Assembly (NCBI GenBank): GCA_001414345.1
Contig: LLCB01000603.1
Span: forward strand, 1 to 17,897
Source of the DNA: Hymenoscyphus infarciens
Taxonomy: Eukaryota > Ascomycota > Leotiomycetes > Helotiales > Helotiaceae
Direction: 5' to 3'
DNA length: 17,897 bases
Positions 1 to 10,984 of this stretch are shown piece by piece. Below the pieces are notes generated by a model, which worked only from the letters and a program-made list of their open reading frames with translations, ran no database searches and was not told where the DNA came from. Positions within the stretch are counted from its first letter, which is position 1. The number at the start of each line of letters is the position of its first letter. The translations under genes were made by a program, and so were the position numbers.

Positions 1-205
1 TATATTAAAGACTCTTATATATACTAATAAATAGGTCTAGATATCTAGACCTATTAAAAAGACTTTTATATATACTAATAAATAAGTCTAGATATCTAGC
101 TCTATTTTAAAGACTATTATATATACTAGTAAAAAGTTCTAGATATCTAGACTTATTCTACGTTTTTTTATCTATACTAATAAATAAGTCTAGATTTTAA
201 TTATC
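1..205. repeat. Left tandem array, 51-bp palindromic satellite (decayed)
   Basis: Four head-to-tail units with a period of exactly 51 bp. The core palindrome GTCTAGATATCTAGAC is perfect at 35-50, altered at its end at 86-101, altered at its start at 137-152, and only its beginning survives at 188. Between cores the unit reads TTAAAGACTTTTATATATACT and then AATAAATAA. This is the reverse complement of the unit at the right end of the window. The array starts at the window edge and may extend beyond it. It fades out after about position 205, and its copies differ more from each other than the right-hand copies do. Confidence 0.93.
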
Positions 206-842
206 TATTTTCTTTATAAAATCTATTTAAAAGATTTAGTCTAAAAATTAGAGTAATCCTTACTAAGTATCTTAATTCTTATAATTTTTAATTATAATAT
301 AGACAGTTAAAGTTTAGAAAAGTAGTAGAGAGGTAATAATATAATAAGTATAGTTAGGTATATAACCTTAGGCTTCAAGGGGAGTGTTTATCTTAATAGC
401 TAATAAATAGATCTTCTTATAATTAATAATTATAGAATAAAATCGGTGACCCTGTTAATACAGCGTTTTAACTCTTTTATTACTTTGTTTTATAGTAACC
501 TTACTATAGTAGGGTATATTTTATTAGGTCTTACTTTTAGTAAATAGTCGTTTCTATACTTTAATTATATTAAATAGGTAGAATAGAAGGAATGTATATC
601 TTAAGTGAATTTAATATAATCGCTACTAATCTCTAGTATATACTAGCTACTCTATAAGTTTTTATTACTTTCTATATTATAATACTAACTACCTATATAA
701 TAAAGAGGACTAAGAGCTACCCTGACCTATTTAGTACGCCTACTCTAACCGGTTATTCTAGTTATTCGCCTGCTACTATAGAGGCTTATAAAGTCTTCTA
801 ACACCTATAACCTACTCTCCCTATCTATGAAAAACGAAAAAT
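206..842. other. Stretch with no recognised gene
   Basis: No frame on either strand holds a convincing coding run. The stretch is AT-rich like the rest, with a few surviving TG and CA sites around 371-470. A purine tract followed by TG (377-386) looks superficially like a retrotransposon polypurine tract and LTR start, but no reverse transcriptase or RNase H remnant lies beside it. It may hold the upstream region of the plus-strand decayed frame that begins near 867. Confidence 0.5.
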
Positions 843-1960
843 TAGAGCTATAAATATATATATCTAATGAATTTAATCCTGTTATATTTATTATTAAGTT
901 GTATATCTAGATTAATAGCGTCCTAGCTATTAAGTTCTAGGGTTATCTATACTATCTTATAGATAACACCGATTTAGTATAATCTAACACCTACTAGTTT
1001 ATAGGAATGCGAAGAAGGATGTGTTTCGTTAGTAAACTGTTAGTTTAATTATTATAATAATACTAATAAAAACACTATAAGGAGTATATAAATTATAGAT
1101 TAAGTTAAGTTATAAGGTAGCGGTACTATCGCTTTTAATACTAATAGTAATAACTATTCTCTCTATCGAAGTAAACACCTTTAGTACTCTACCTTATAAT
1201 ATCTTAGCTTATAATACCTAGCCTTAAAATACTACTAATATGAGATTTAAACTATATAATTGCGAGCTAATCGTATATCTCCTTAAAATAAACTAGCTAG
1301 CTATATACCTTTTTATAGACCTTTACTTCCTTTATAAATATCTACTGCTTATAAATCTCTATATAGACTAAATTTAAATTCCGCTGACGACTAAGAGGTG
1401 GTTTATAGATTTATAGTAGACTAGTACTAGCCTTAGATATTTAAATATAACAGTGAAGAGAGTATTAAGGATACGTAAGGTACTAAGGACATAGAAGGTA
1501 TTAAGAACGCTAAAGGTATTAAGGACGCTAAAGGTATTAAGGACGTAGAAGGTATCAAGGATACGAAAGGTATCAAGGACGCGGAAGGCAGCTTAGACAG
1601 CGATAGTATTAAGAGTCTCGAGACGCTTAGTTAGTAAGAATATTCTAAAGAACAACTCTAAAACCTCGCTCTACTAGAATAGCGTATTAATGAACTTTAG
1701 TAGTTACCTTACCTTTAATATTAATATAAAGTTAATCTCTTACTCTTATTTAACTGTATACTAAGTTTATAACCTATAAGTATATAATTTATTTATTACT
1801 AGAGCTAAACTAATATTTTATACTTAATAGAAAATAAATAGCCTAAGTACTTCTTATAAGCAAAAGTTATCTTTCCCTTATTTATATATTATAAGTTAAC
1901 TATCTATAATTATAATCCTTTTTAATTTAATATAGTTTTAGAAGATAAAACTAATTAAAA
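843..1960 (+). pseudogene. Decayed plus-strand gene with hexapeptide repeats, family unknown
   Basis: One plus-strand phase (codons starting at positions divisible by 3) stays amino-acid-like for about 370 codons, broken only by TAA and TAG of the kind RIP makes from CAA, CAG and TGG. A surviving ATG at 867 is followed by a short hydrophobic run (NLILLYLLLSC), which could be a signal peptide or membrane segment; this is the best start I can see. The middle is Gln/Tyr/Leu-rich after decay. Near codon 200 a run of seven hexapeptides of type G-I/T-K-D-A-E/K is encoded by an 18-bp tandem repeat, followed by an acidic/Ser segment (SLDSDSIKSLETLS) and a Gln/Leu-rich likely helix. The phase is lost around 1950, where the next frame takes over, so both may be exons of one gene. 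I do not recognise the family. Confidence 0.55.
1462..1587 (+). repeat. 18-bp tandem repeat, seven units, coding
   Basis: Seven contiguous 18-bp units of type GTATTAAGGACGCTAAAG. The best-preserved pair is 1498-1533. The period is a multiple of three, and in the surrounding frame each unit encodes one G-I-K-D-A-E-like hexapeptide. Differences between units are mostly C/T and G/A. Unit 7 (1570-1587) keeps a GCG and a CAA and looks least mutated. Confidence 0.92.
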
Positions 1961-1980
1961 TACGCTAAGCCTTAGATAAA

Positions 1981-3963
1981 GCTTCTAATCCTCTTATAGA
2001 TAATAACCTTATAGAGTTTAACGAGATGTTAGGAAATTAATAACCTTTTATACCTTATGTCTCTCTATAACCTTATACCTTATAAAGGCCTCTCTTAAAT
2101 CTTAAAAGAAAGGGTGATAAAGTTTTAGATACTAGGACTTTAATAGAAAATTTAAATAAAAAAGCTAAAATAGTTTTAGATAAAAACCTTAAAGTGTTTG
2201 AATTTTATATAGACTAATGTTATATAAATTCGACTAATAAGGAGTAATAACTAGCCTATTATCTCTCTTTTAAGGTGATTATTAATTAATAATAGACGTG
2301 TCAAATACTAGTAAGAAATTTTATAAAGATAGATATTTATAATTATAAGAGTTCCTATAAATAGGTTAGTAGTCTTTACGAACACTGTTTCTGCTATAAC
2401 TTTATTATCTAGTTCTTTAAAGAATTTAGATATATTAATCTGTAGAATGAAATCTAGCTCTTATGCTTAGAGTATTAGAGGTAGAAGAGGGTTAAAGTAT
2501 ATAATAAATATACTAGTAAATATAAACCTTTTTTTAAGAATAAAGATATATATAAAATGCTTAAAAAGCGACTATACTATTTAGATAGTATTATATAAGA
2601 ATGTAATTATTACTTTAAAGAGTTTTATAAATCGCTCTATTCTTATCTAGTTAACTACTTATTATTAAGATTTCTAGCTAGTAAAGAGCTTTTAAAAGAT
2701 AAATTAAAAGAGCTAGAACTACTTAAAGAAATCTAGAAAAAGATTAAATCTATGCCTAATAAGGAATCTATCTCTAATTTTATTCTAAGCTAATATTTAG
2801 CTTATAAATCTCTTAGAAGATTTAAAGAAATTTTATAAGACCTTTCTATTTTAAAGAACTATTTTTAGCTTATTTATAGACTTATAATTTATTATGTTAT
2901 TAGAAAACTTAAAAGCCTTGATAGCTATATATATAATACTTATATTTAGCTTATTAGATATTATTCTTTAATTATTACTTTAACTACTTAGGTGTATTAA
3001 TTCTTAGAAGAATATAAGAAGAAAGTTAAGGAAAGAAAAAAGCTTTTATAGTTAGATTATAAGAAGTTAATTAATAAGAGATCTAAAGTACTTAATAATA
3101 ATATCTAACTTTGTAAATTTATAAAGGATTTTGTTAAAGATTAATAATAGTAGAAGGCTTATCTTACTAGAGAAGCTAGGAAAGTTAATAATAAGGAGAT
3201 AGCTTAACTAAAGTCCTTTTAAGCAAATGTTTCTTTAATACTAAGTATTATAGGTCTACCTAATCTTCTATTAATAACAACCTTTAGAAGCGTTAACTTT
3301 TAACTTAGTAATATTACTATACTAAAGTCTAATTCTAACTCTAATACTATTATAGTTAGTAGAAAAACTATACCTAATCCCTAGGCTAAGAAACCTTCCT
3401 CTCCTAATAAGAGAGAAGCTTATAATAAGTCCTTTATATATAGGTTCTATATAGATCTTAACTACTTTAAACTCTTCTCTTATTAGTTAGAATAGGTAAA
3501 TAGTAAAGCTTAGATTTATATAACTAAACTAATCTTATATAATCCTAACTTAGAGAGCAAGGACGTTAGTATTCCTATAATAGTATAGATTATATATAAT
3601 ATTACTTATTAGTTAGAGTATATTTAAATACTAGAAATTATTACTTTAGTTAAAGAGATTTATAAGATGATTAATCTACTTAAGGAATAGTACTAAGAAG
3701 GCTAGTATAATATAAAGGAATTAGAAGTATTAGTAGACTTATTTCCTTTTAATTTAATATTAGAGGTATAAAGTAGATAAGATTATTATTAGAGTATATA
3801 TATAGAATTATATTCTATAAGGAGTTATATAAGGTAGCTATTATAGCTAAGAGGCCTATCTTCTTTAAAGACTTATAATAGTTTATTTATAAAATTTATA
3901 GTTGGTTTTAATAATTAATTTAATATGCTAGTAGACTGCTAAAGAGTAATATATACTATTTGA
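1981..3963 (+). pseudogene. Decayed plus-strand gene, about 660 codons, family unknown
   Basis: Frame 1 reads through without any indel from about 1981 (possibly from about 1861) to a TGA at 3961-3963. All earlier stops are TAA or TAG, as expected from RIP of Gln and Trp codons; TGA is rare in this window, so this one may be the original stop. The product was Lys/Leu/Glu-rich. It has a His/Cys-containing patch (EHCFCYNF, codons at 2389-2412), then a long charged, probably helical or coiled-coil region (about 2540-3240, for example KDKLKELELLKEI), a Ser/Asn/Pro-rich linker (about 3310-3420, for example KKPSSPNKREAY) and a final Leu/Ile-rich domain. It follows the frame at 843-1960 directly and may be its downstream exon. 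Apparent Lys, Asn, Ile and Tyr are inflated because RIP converts Glu, Asp, Val/Thr and His/Cys into them. No family recognised; a recombinase was considered without support. Confidence 0.6.
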
Positions 3964-4263
3964 ATTTTTTATTCTTAGGAGTTTTAAGAATAAGATATAA
4001 TATATAAGAGTACTAGATAGAGGAGTGTTTTTAAGATCCTCTTATATAGTACTTATATAAAAGATAGATAGAGAAGTTCTTAAGGTCTATAGTAAGGGTA
4101 TAAGATACTTAGAACGCTAGGATAGCTAAAAGTGTTAGATTAGTTTAAATAGAGTAAAAATTAGGTTTGTTAATATAAAGCTAATATATATAAGCACCTA
4201 AAGGTGCTAGACTACTAAGTTTATAAGAATGTTAAGGTATAAGAGTAATATTATTAACGATTA
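3964..4263. other. Spacer between convergent decayed genes
   Basis: About 300 bp between the TGA closing the plus-strand frame (3961-3963) and the TGA closing the long minus-strand frame (4264-4266). Frame 1 remains weakly coding-like past 3963, so the plus-strand gene might extend further if that TGA arose from CGA or TGG. No terminator-like or repeat structure was seen. Confidence 0.35.
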
Positions 4264-7200
4264 TCACTAGTTATAAGCAGAAGCTAAGGATTATAAAGAA
4301 GTTTTAAAGGAAAAATAAATTAAATAAAGTATTATTATAGTATAATTATTTCTATTTATTAGCTAGATATTATAAAACGAATTTAAGATTATTAAGTAAG
4401 TGTTCTTATACTCCCTTCTTCTAAATGTTTTTATAAGTAAAAGCTAACTCTAAAGTTAGTATAAAGTTAACTTACTTAAAAAATTATAAGTTTAATGATA
4501 ATAAAAGTATTAATTTATTAGAAAGTTTACTATTACTATATAAGAAACTATAAATAGCTCTCTTTAAATAACCTATTAACTCTTATATTATTAAAATAGA
4601 GGATTTAGATAAGGAAGACTAAAATAAAACTATGTTTTATATATTTATTTATTATCTTATAATAAAAAAATCAAATTAAGCTTTATATTACTTTATAGAT
4701 TTATACTCTTTATTATTCGTTTTCTTAGAGGTAAAGTTAATAAGATTCTTTTATACTTTAAAAGTTATAAAGTATTACTTCTTTTACGTTTATAATATAC
4801 TCTTAACTTCTAGAAGAAAAGCTTTTTATAGATATATCTTTCTTCTTTATAGGCTAGTAGTAGATTAAAAGTCTTAGAGTTATTAGGTTTATTTTATTAT
4901 TTTTTATTATAAAAGTATATATTAGAAAGATAAGAAATAGTAAGAGAGAGTAGCGAATTTATCTTCTTAAATAGTAGAAAGTATTATAATTAAACTCCTA
5001 TCTCTTTTATAAGAGTTAGCTTCTTATTCTTTAATAAGTTTTCTTTTTCTTATATTATAGTTTCTATAATAGAGTTTAAATAATTTAAGATAGAATGTGA
5101 TTTACTTACTTAATTATATATATTACTATTCTATACTTATTACTAATTATCTAAATTAATAAGTATATTTAAAGAATTAGTTAGAAAAGCTTTTAATAAA
5201 AAGGGATTAGAGTTTTATAACTTATTTAAAGAAATTTTATTAGTTATTTATTAGATCTCTTTATTAATATTTAATAAAGGTAGAGGGGTTTACTCTAGAT
5301 AGATGTCTTTAATAGTATTTAATAAAAGTAGAGGGATTTACTCTAGAATAGGATTATATAGAGATTTCTTAAGAAGTAGTATTAAAAAAGATTATAGTTA
5401 AGACGTTACTATTAAATGTTAAGAAGGGGGTTTTATTTCCTTATTTTAATTATCTTCTAGCTAAGCTATTATATATAGACTCTACTTAACTCAATTACTA
5501 TTTATTTTAAAGAATTTCTATCTTTTTATAGTTATAGCTTTAGTTTTAATAAAATTATTAACTTTCCTCTTATATAGTTATAGAAATTCTTTCTAGAGTT
5601 TTTTATCTATAGAATCTCTAATCTCTAAATATAAGTATATCTTTCTAATATATTTTCGATTATATATACTATCCTTTCTAGTAATATTAAACTTTTATAT
5701 ATTCTTAATAATATCGATTTATATATTTAGAGAGATAGAATAGTATTTTATCTTATTAATTTTATATTAGTAGATACTGTTTATAAATAAAGATATTCCT
5801 TTAATTTATTCTATTACCTTTTTGTATTCCTTAGAGCCTCTTAGATATTCTAAAGTAGCTCTAGCTTTCTTGTTATTCTACTATACCTAAATAGACTAGT
5901 ATAAGTCCTTCTTCTTTAAAGTTCTTATTAAAGGGGTACTCTAATTTATATTTCTATATCTACTACCTTATTTAATTATATTCCTAGGTGTGTTATTTTC
6001 TATTCCTTTAGTACTATTATCTTATATACTATATATAGCACGCTATATACTATAGATCGATAGAGCTATACGAGGTGTTTTAGGTAGTTTATAAATCTTA
6101 TAGGTATAGGTTTATTATTATTATATAAGTATTAGATAGATAGTAATACTGTTTTAAAGCTAGTGCTTCTGTGCTTTTACGCCTTTAGGAGTCTTAAATA
6201 AAACTTTTAGTACTACTGAGTATAGTTCGTAAGAATAATTATTTAGTGTATCTAAGACTAAGTTCTCGGTTTTATAAGTTAAAGCTATGTTTTAATTCGT
6301 GTCTAATATAGCGTCCTAATTACGTAGTTAAATTCTATATATAGAGATATTTATAGAATACTTATAATAGATAGAATATATAGTAAATAGTATAGTTGAA
6401 TAGAAGTAGAGTTTAAACAGTAGAGTTTATAAATACTAGTGTGTTTATAGCTTAGAGAATACTTTAATTATTATTATTAATTCTAGTACTATAAAATCGA
6501 ATACTAGTATATTTCTAATAATATATAGGTAAAGTTAATAGAGTAAACTAGCTTTAAAAAGTAAAAGGAGAGTAACTTTTATATAATAAGTTTATTAAGA
6601 GATAAGGTAATACTTTAAGATTTACTTTCTTTATATCTTAGATACTTAGATATATATATATTTAAAAAATTCTATAGTTAAAGCCTAAATTTATTAATTT
6701 TAAAGACGTAGGACTATATAAGAGTTAAAAGAGGCTATATTCTTAGTTTAGAAAACTATAATATTAGCTTATTTATAGACTATATCTATTTAGTTATATA
6801 GGTATATTCCTCTTCTAAATACCTAGGCTAAAGATCTTATTTTAACTTCTTAAGTACTTTAAAATCTCTTTTAAAATTCCTTTCTAACTAAAACTCTTAT
6901 TTTAAATTCCTTACTAAATATATAAACACTTCTCTTATTTAAAGTTACTTCTTAACTACTTAAGAAAAGCTTTATTTATTGTTAACGAGAACGTTTAAAT
7001 ACTAGGCTACCTTTATCTACTACTTACGATTCTTATAGTATATCTTCTATTTCTTAATTAATTCTATTCTAAATATCTTAATTAATAAGATTATTATTAC
7101 CCTTTAAAAGCTTAAAGACGTTAAAAATACCTAGGTCTTTCTAAATATTAGATATTTAGATATTAGTATAGATTATAAACTTACTTTCTTTTATACTAGA

Positions 7201-8225
7201 GCTTATACCTAGATTTACGTTGCTACTTGAAAGTATATCTTTACTAGTTATATTACTACCTACGTTACTAGAGTAATTTTTAGAAGTAGTAGGATCTACT
7301 ACTATACTAGTAAAAGGTCGAATAAATAGCTTGTTTACTAGGAAGTCGAGGAATTCGTTTTCTTATAATAGAGAATTAACTAACTATCTATATATATCTA
7401 GGAGAATTATGAAATCTAACTAATTAGTCTTACTAGAGTTAGATGTTATAAAGTATACTAATTTAGAACTATTTAAACTACTATTAGTATTGCTCTTAGG
7501 AGAATTAGTAGGTAAATTCAAAGAAAGTGTTAATCTTATATAAGTAGATAATTTTAAGCCTATTTAAGAGAGGCTAGAGGAGGTAGTAAGCTTATGTTTA
7601 CGCTTACGTCTAGGTAAAGTAGAGTTTGCCTAAAAAAGCCTTAACAATTTTAAGCCGGTTTCGGTATACTCTAGTAACTCGGAGCTAGGGTTAGTTACTT
7701 TATTATACTCTAGTAACTTAAGGCTTATATGTCTCGGTAACTTATACTCCTAAGGAGGGTTTAGTAATATCGAGTCTATTTAAGTAAGCTTTAGAGATGT
7801 AGTATACTTATACTTAGTAATAGATTTAGTAGTATATAGAGACGTAGTATACCTCTCTAACATATGCTTAGAGGCTCTTAAATTAGTATTGTCTATCTTT
7901 GTAGTAGCGGTATTCTTAGTATTTAACTTAGTAGCAGCAGAAGTACTTATAGCAGCACTTATAGTAGCATTTTAGGTACTACTGGCACTAGTATATATAT
8001 TAGCATTAGTAGAGGTGCTAGCATTTACTAGTAACGTTTTTAAAGGAATAAGTACTTAGAGATTCAAGTGTACTAGAGTAGCTTAAGCGACTAGTACTAG
8101 ACTATATTAGTTTAAGGGATAGAAGATGAATTCTAGAAATAGACGTACCTCCTCTTAGTAATAGGATTAGTTTACTATTTTATTAGACTAAAAATTAAAA
8201 CCTATAACTAATAATTTTATCTTTA
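4264..8225 (-). pseudogene. Very long decayed minus-strand gene, about 1,320 codons
   Basis: One minus-strand phase (lowest codon coordinate equal to 1 modulo 3) stays coding-like from about 8225 to a TGA at 4264-4266 with no indel. I checked the phase at 8020, 6991, 5836 and 4891. Interior stops are TAA/TAG from RIP, plus one TGA at 5491-5493 that could be a deaminated CGA. In order the product has: a hydrophobic start; a Ser/Thr/Ala/Asn-rich disordered stretch (about 8020-7860); a basic cluster PRRKRKHK like a nuclear localisation signal (near 7600); a Leu-rich likely folded segment (about 7440-7300); a long mixed region; two 16-residue repeats (5354-5259); and a Lys/Arg/Leu-rich C-terminal third. 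The size and basic cluster suggest a large nuclear protein. I see no reverse transcriptase, integrase, helicase or DDE motif, and the family is unknown. Confidence 0.65.
5259..5354 (-). repeat. 48-bp direct tandem duplication, coding
   Basis: Two adjacent 48-bp copies, 5259-5306 and 5307-5354, share CTTTA, TATTTAATAAA, GTAGAGGG and TTTACTCTAGA. They differ mainly by G/A. The period is a multiple of three and lies in the long minus-strand frame, giving a 16-residue repeat with a shared Pro-Leu-hydrophobic core. Confidence 0.88.
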
Positions 8226-9270
8226 ACTTTATTAAAAGCTTTTTCTTTTTTAAGCTATTTGTTCTTAAGTACTATATCCTCTTCTAGCTAAGTTTCTATC
8301 CTCTTCTTCTACTTAATACCTCTCTTAGTTTTATAAAGATTTAATATCTTTTTTAAGGTATTAATATTATTATAGATCTAGACTACAAGCTTATACTTTA
8401 TAATAAATTAAATTATCTTATACTAAAAGGTATAAGTTACTCTAGTAGTTTCTATCATCTTATTATAGTCTATAATATAGCAATCTTATAGGTTTATTTT
8501 AAGTAACCTCTTATATTCTTTCTCTATTATAACTAAATTTATATTATTACTAAAAAGTTATATAGTTATAAACGTATAGTTGAGTATATTCTTATTATAG
8601 GTTGTATATCTACTTTAAAGAAGGCTGATAATATCTACTCCTCTCTACTAGTAAATACCTTAACTCTTACTAGCTTATTTCTTAATAGCCTTACTAGCTT
8701 ACTTCTTAGTACTATTACTAGCTTACTACTTACTTTTACTATCTTACTTATTACTATTATAATTAACCTCCTCTTTATCTTAATCTTCTTTAGACTTAGA
8801 GTCTTTAGAGAGGTCTTTTAGAGGTGTTACTAGTAAACATATATTAGCCTATTTTAGCTTTTAAGCCTATTTTCTTATTAACTAGGTATAGGGAACCCTA
8901 ATCTAGTAATTATTATTAGAAGGTGTCTAATTTAAATTTCTTCTAAACTAGTTAGTAGTAAGAACTAAGTTATAAACTAGGATAGAGAAAAAGAGGTGAT
9001 TTTCGTCGTCGTTATTAGTAAAATAGAGGTTCTCTTTACTCTTTTATCTTAGTATACTAGTTTAGGATTTTTGTAGTATAATATTTCCTTCCTTATTGAA
9101 ATTATCTAATATAAGTATACCTAATAATATAATTTAGCGATTAAGGTTGTCTAGGTCTTCTAAGAGGTCTATTTAATAAAGCCTATTAGTGCTTAGAATG
9201 TTAAGCTTAGAGTTTCGCTCTATAACGCTATATCTACTATAATTAGTATATATAATCTACGTAAGATAAA
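8226..9270 (-). pseudogene. Decayed minus-strand frame with acidic/Ala-Ser repeats, N-terminal part of the long gene or a separate gene
   Basis: A second minus-strand phase (lowest codon coordinate equal to 2 modulo 3, checked at 9119, 9026 and 8318) is coding-like from about 9270 to about 8215, where coding passes to the other phase. The product begins with a Leu/Asp/Asn-rich part, an acidic patch with a run of Asn/Asp (near 9010), and a Lys/Ser/Asp-rich disordered stretch. That stretch contains an 8-residue repeat of type Q-A-S-K-x-x-K-K, likely Glu- and Arg-rich before RIP. It ends in a Lys/Glu-rich likely coiled coil (LEEDIVLKNK, about 8280-8250). The phase change near 8215 could be an intron, an old indel, or two overlapping genes. 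The true start codon is not identifiable. It diverges from the plus-strand gene beginning near 9841. Confidence 0.55.
8666..8737 (-). repeat. 24-bp tandem repeat, three units, coding
   Basis: Units at 8666-8689, 8690-8713 and 8714-8737 are of type CTTACTAGCTTACTTCTTAG plus four more bases. On the minus strand each encodes an octapeptide starting Ala-Ser. A degenerate fourth unit follows to about 8760. The period is a multiple of three and in phase with the surrounding frame. Confidence 0.85.
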
Positions 9271-9840
9271 GCTATAAGAGGGACTATTATAGGGTTAGTA
9301 GAACTAGACTTACTTACTAGCTTTGTTTATAAGTCTATCTATTATAATATAATAGAAAGGTTAACTGATTCTTAGGGAATGATTCTTAAACGATTTATAA
9401 GAGTAAGAGTTAAAGGTTAACTAATTTATAAGAAGGGAATTAAAGATAAATTCGTTACTAGGTAATTACTTTATAAAAGAGAAGTATATTATAGTATATA
9501 AGGTAGATTAACTTATAAATAGAGATTATAGTTATGTGTTAAGTATTTAACCTTATACCTAGATATAGTTCTTTACTTTCTCTATAATATTATTCTATAA
9601 TTAATTGAGTATTATATACTATAGTTAATTAAAAACTATGAAGCTAGCTATTACTCTATTTATTAAATACTTATCTATTTCTTATAATCTACTAGGTTCT
9701 ATTGTTATTTTCTTGTCCTCTTTTCGTAGAACTGTGAACTCGGTTGTAAACTTTAGGCTAGTCTAATATAGTAGGCTTTAATACTTCTATAGTACTACAA
9801 CGTTATACTTATTATTTATTAGGGTTTTAATAAACATATA
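9271..9840. promoter_or_regulatory. Divergent intergenic region, likely shared promoter
   Basis: About 570 bp between the apparent 5' ends of the minus-strand gene (near 9270) and the plus-strand gene (near 9841). The only structure noticed is a direct repeat of GGTTAACT(G/A)ATT at 9359-9370 and 9415-9426, containing the palindrome GTTAAC. A promoter role is inferred only from the divergent arrangement. Both gene starts are approximate, so the spacer may be shorter. Confidence 0.35.
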
Positions 9841-10050
9841 CTATAAAGCTTAGTTACTAAGTATTATGTTTTTTAGAGCTAGGCGTCATCCTTTTATAAT
9901 AGTACTTTTAAGACTTTACTTTAAGTTAATAGTATTAAAATTACTCTTACTAACTAGAAAAAATTTATAAAGAAAGAGGTTTATTTTTCTTCTATAGTTT
10001 AGGAAATAATAAACTTATAAGTACTATAGAAATTATATACCTTTAGTAAG

Positions 10051-10190
10051 CCTCTCCTAGCTAGTGAACCTAAGTAGCTTTTAACTAACCTTATAAGCTA
10101 ACCTCTCTAAGCTAGTAAACCTAAGTAGCTTTTAACTAACCCTATAAGCTAACCTCTCTAAGCTAGTAAACCTAAGTAGCTCTTAGTCGA
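10051..10190 (+). repeat. 51-bp tandem repeat, about 2.7 units, coding
   Basis: Units start at 10051, 10102 and 10153. The third diverges after about 35 bp. Each carries CCTCTC(C/T)(T/A)AGCTAGT, then AACCTAAGTAGCT and a tail ending TATAAGCTAA. In frame 1 this is a 17-residue repeat starting Pro-Leu. The 51-bp period equals that of the terminal satellite, but the sequences are unrelated. Confidence 0.88.
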
Positions 10191-10984
10191 CTCTGTCCTA
10201 GACCTAGAATAATCCTCTATACTTACTAGTATACTTAATAGTATCTCTAAAACGTAAAGTCTAAATTATAATATAAATAGCTTACTATTACTAATCTCCT
10301 TTTAATCTAATATATCTTAATTATCTATATTATATAATATCTCTAAGTAAGTAGCTTATAAGCTACGATTTAACCTAGACTATAAGCTACCTTTCCTCTC
10401 TATATATAATTTACTTATATACTAAAGATCTCTTAAACCTAAGCCTAAGTACTTTAATACTATAGTTAATATTAACCTAGAATTTAGAAGTATTAACTTA
10501 TTAAATCTTTTTTCTTATCTTTATTTTAAGACTAGAGGATTTATAGCTAAGTATATAACCTTTCTTAATAACTAGCTTTTATTTATACGTTTTATTATAA
10601 AGTATATAGACCTTTTTATAAACTATGCTTATAAGGGACTATGCTTTAATATATCTTATAATAAACGTAATATAATTAGTTATAAATAGATGTTCTTTAA
10701 AGACTAATGTAATCTTCTTACTATGTTCTTAGTATATACTCTAGCTAGAATTTCTTACTTTTTAGAGGTTGCTATATTAAAGAAGGATTGTCTTATAAAA
10801 CTAGTTAAATCTTATAAGAAGTAGTAAAGTTAAATCTATAAGCTAAAGAAAATTTATTAATAAATAAGAGGTCTCTTACTACTTTCTTAAATAAAGTATA
10901 TAGATCTAGTAGTAATTATCTTAACTTTTTAAAAGTGTTTATACTATTATACTTAATTATAGGATTTATTACTAGGCTTAATTT

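Noticed and set aside
377..390. Purine tract AAGGGGAG followed by TGTTTA, resembling a Ty1/copia polypurine tract and LTR start
   Set aside because: No RNase H or reverse transcriptase remnant was found upstream, and no second LTR copy was seen in the window.
4680..4860. Plus-strand frame 1 stretch superficially resembling part of a DUF3435 (captain-type recombinase) domain
   Set aside because: The similarity was vague and needed frame changes, whereas the minus strand is continuously coding-like in one phase across the same bases.
4264..9270. Long minus-strand pair of phases as a retrotransposon Gag and Pol with frameshift
   Set aside because: No reverse transcriptase (YxDD-type), integrase zinc motif, CCHC knuckle or LTRs could be found even when allowing for C-to-T and G-to-A changes.
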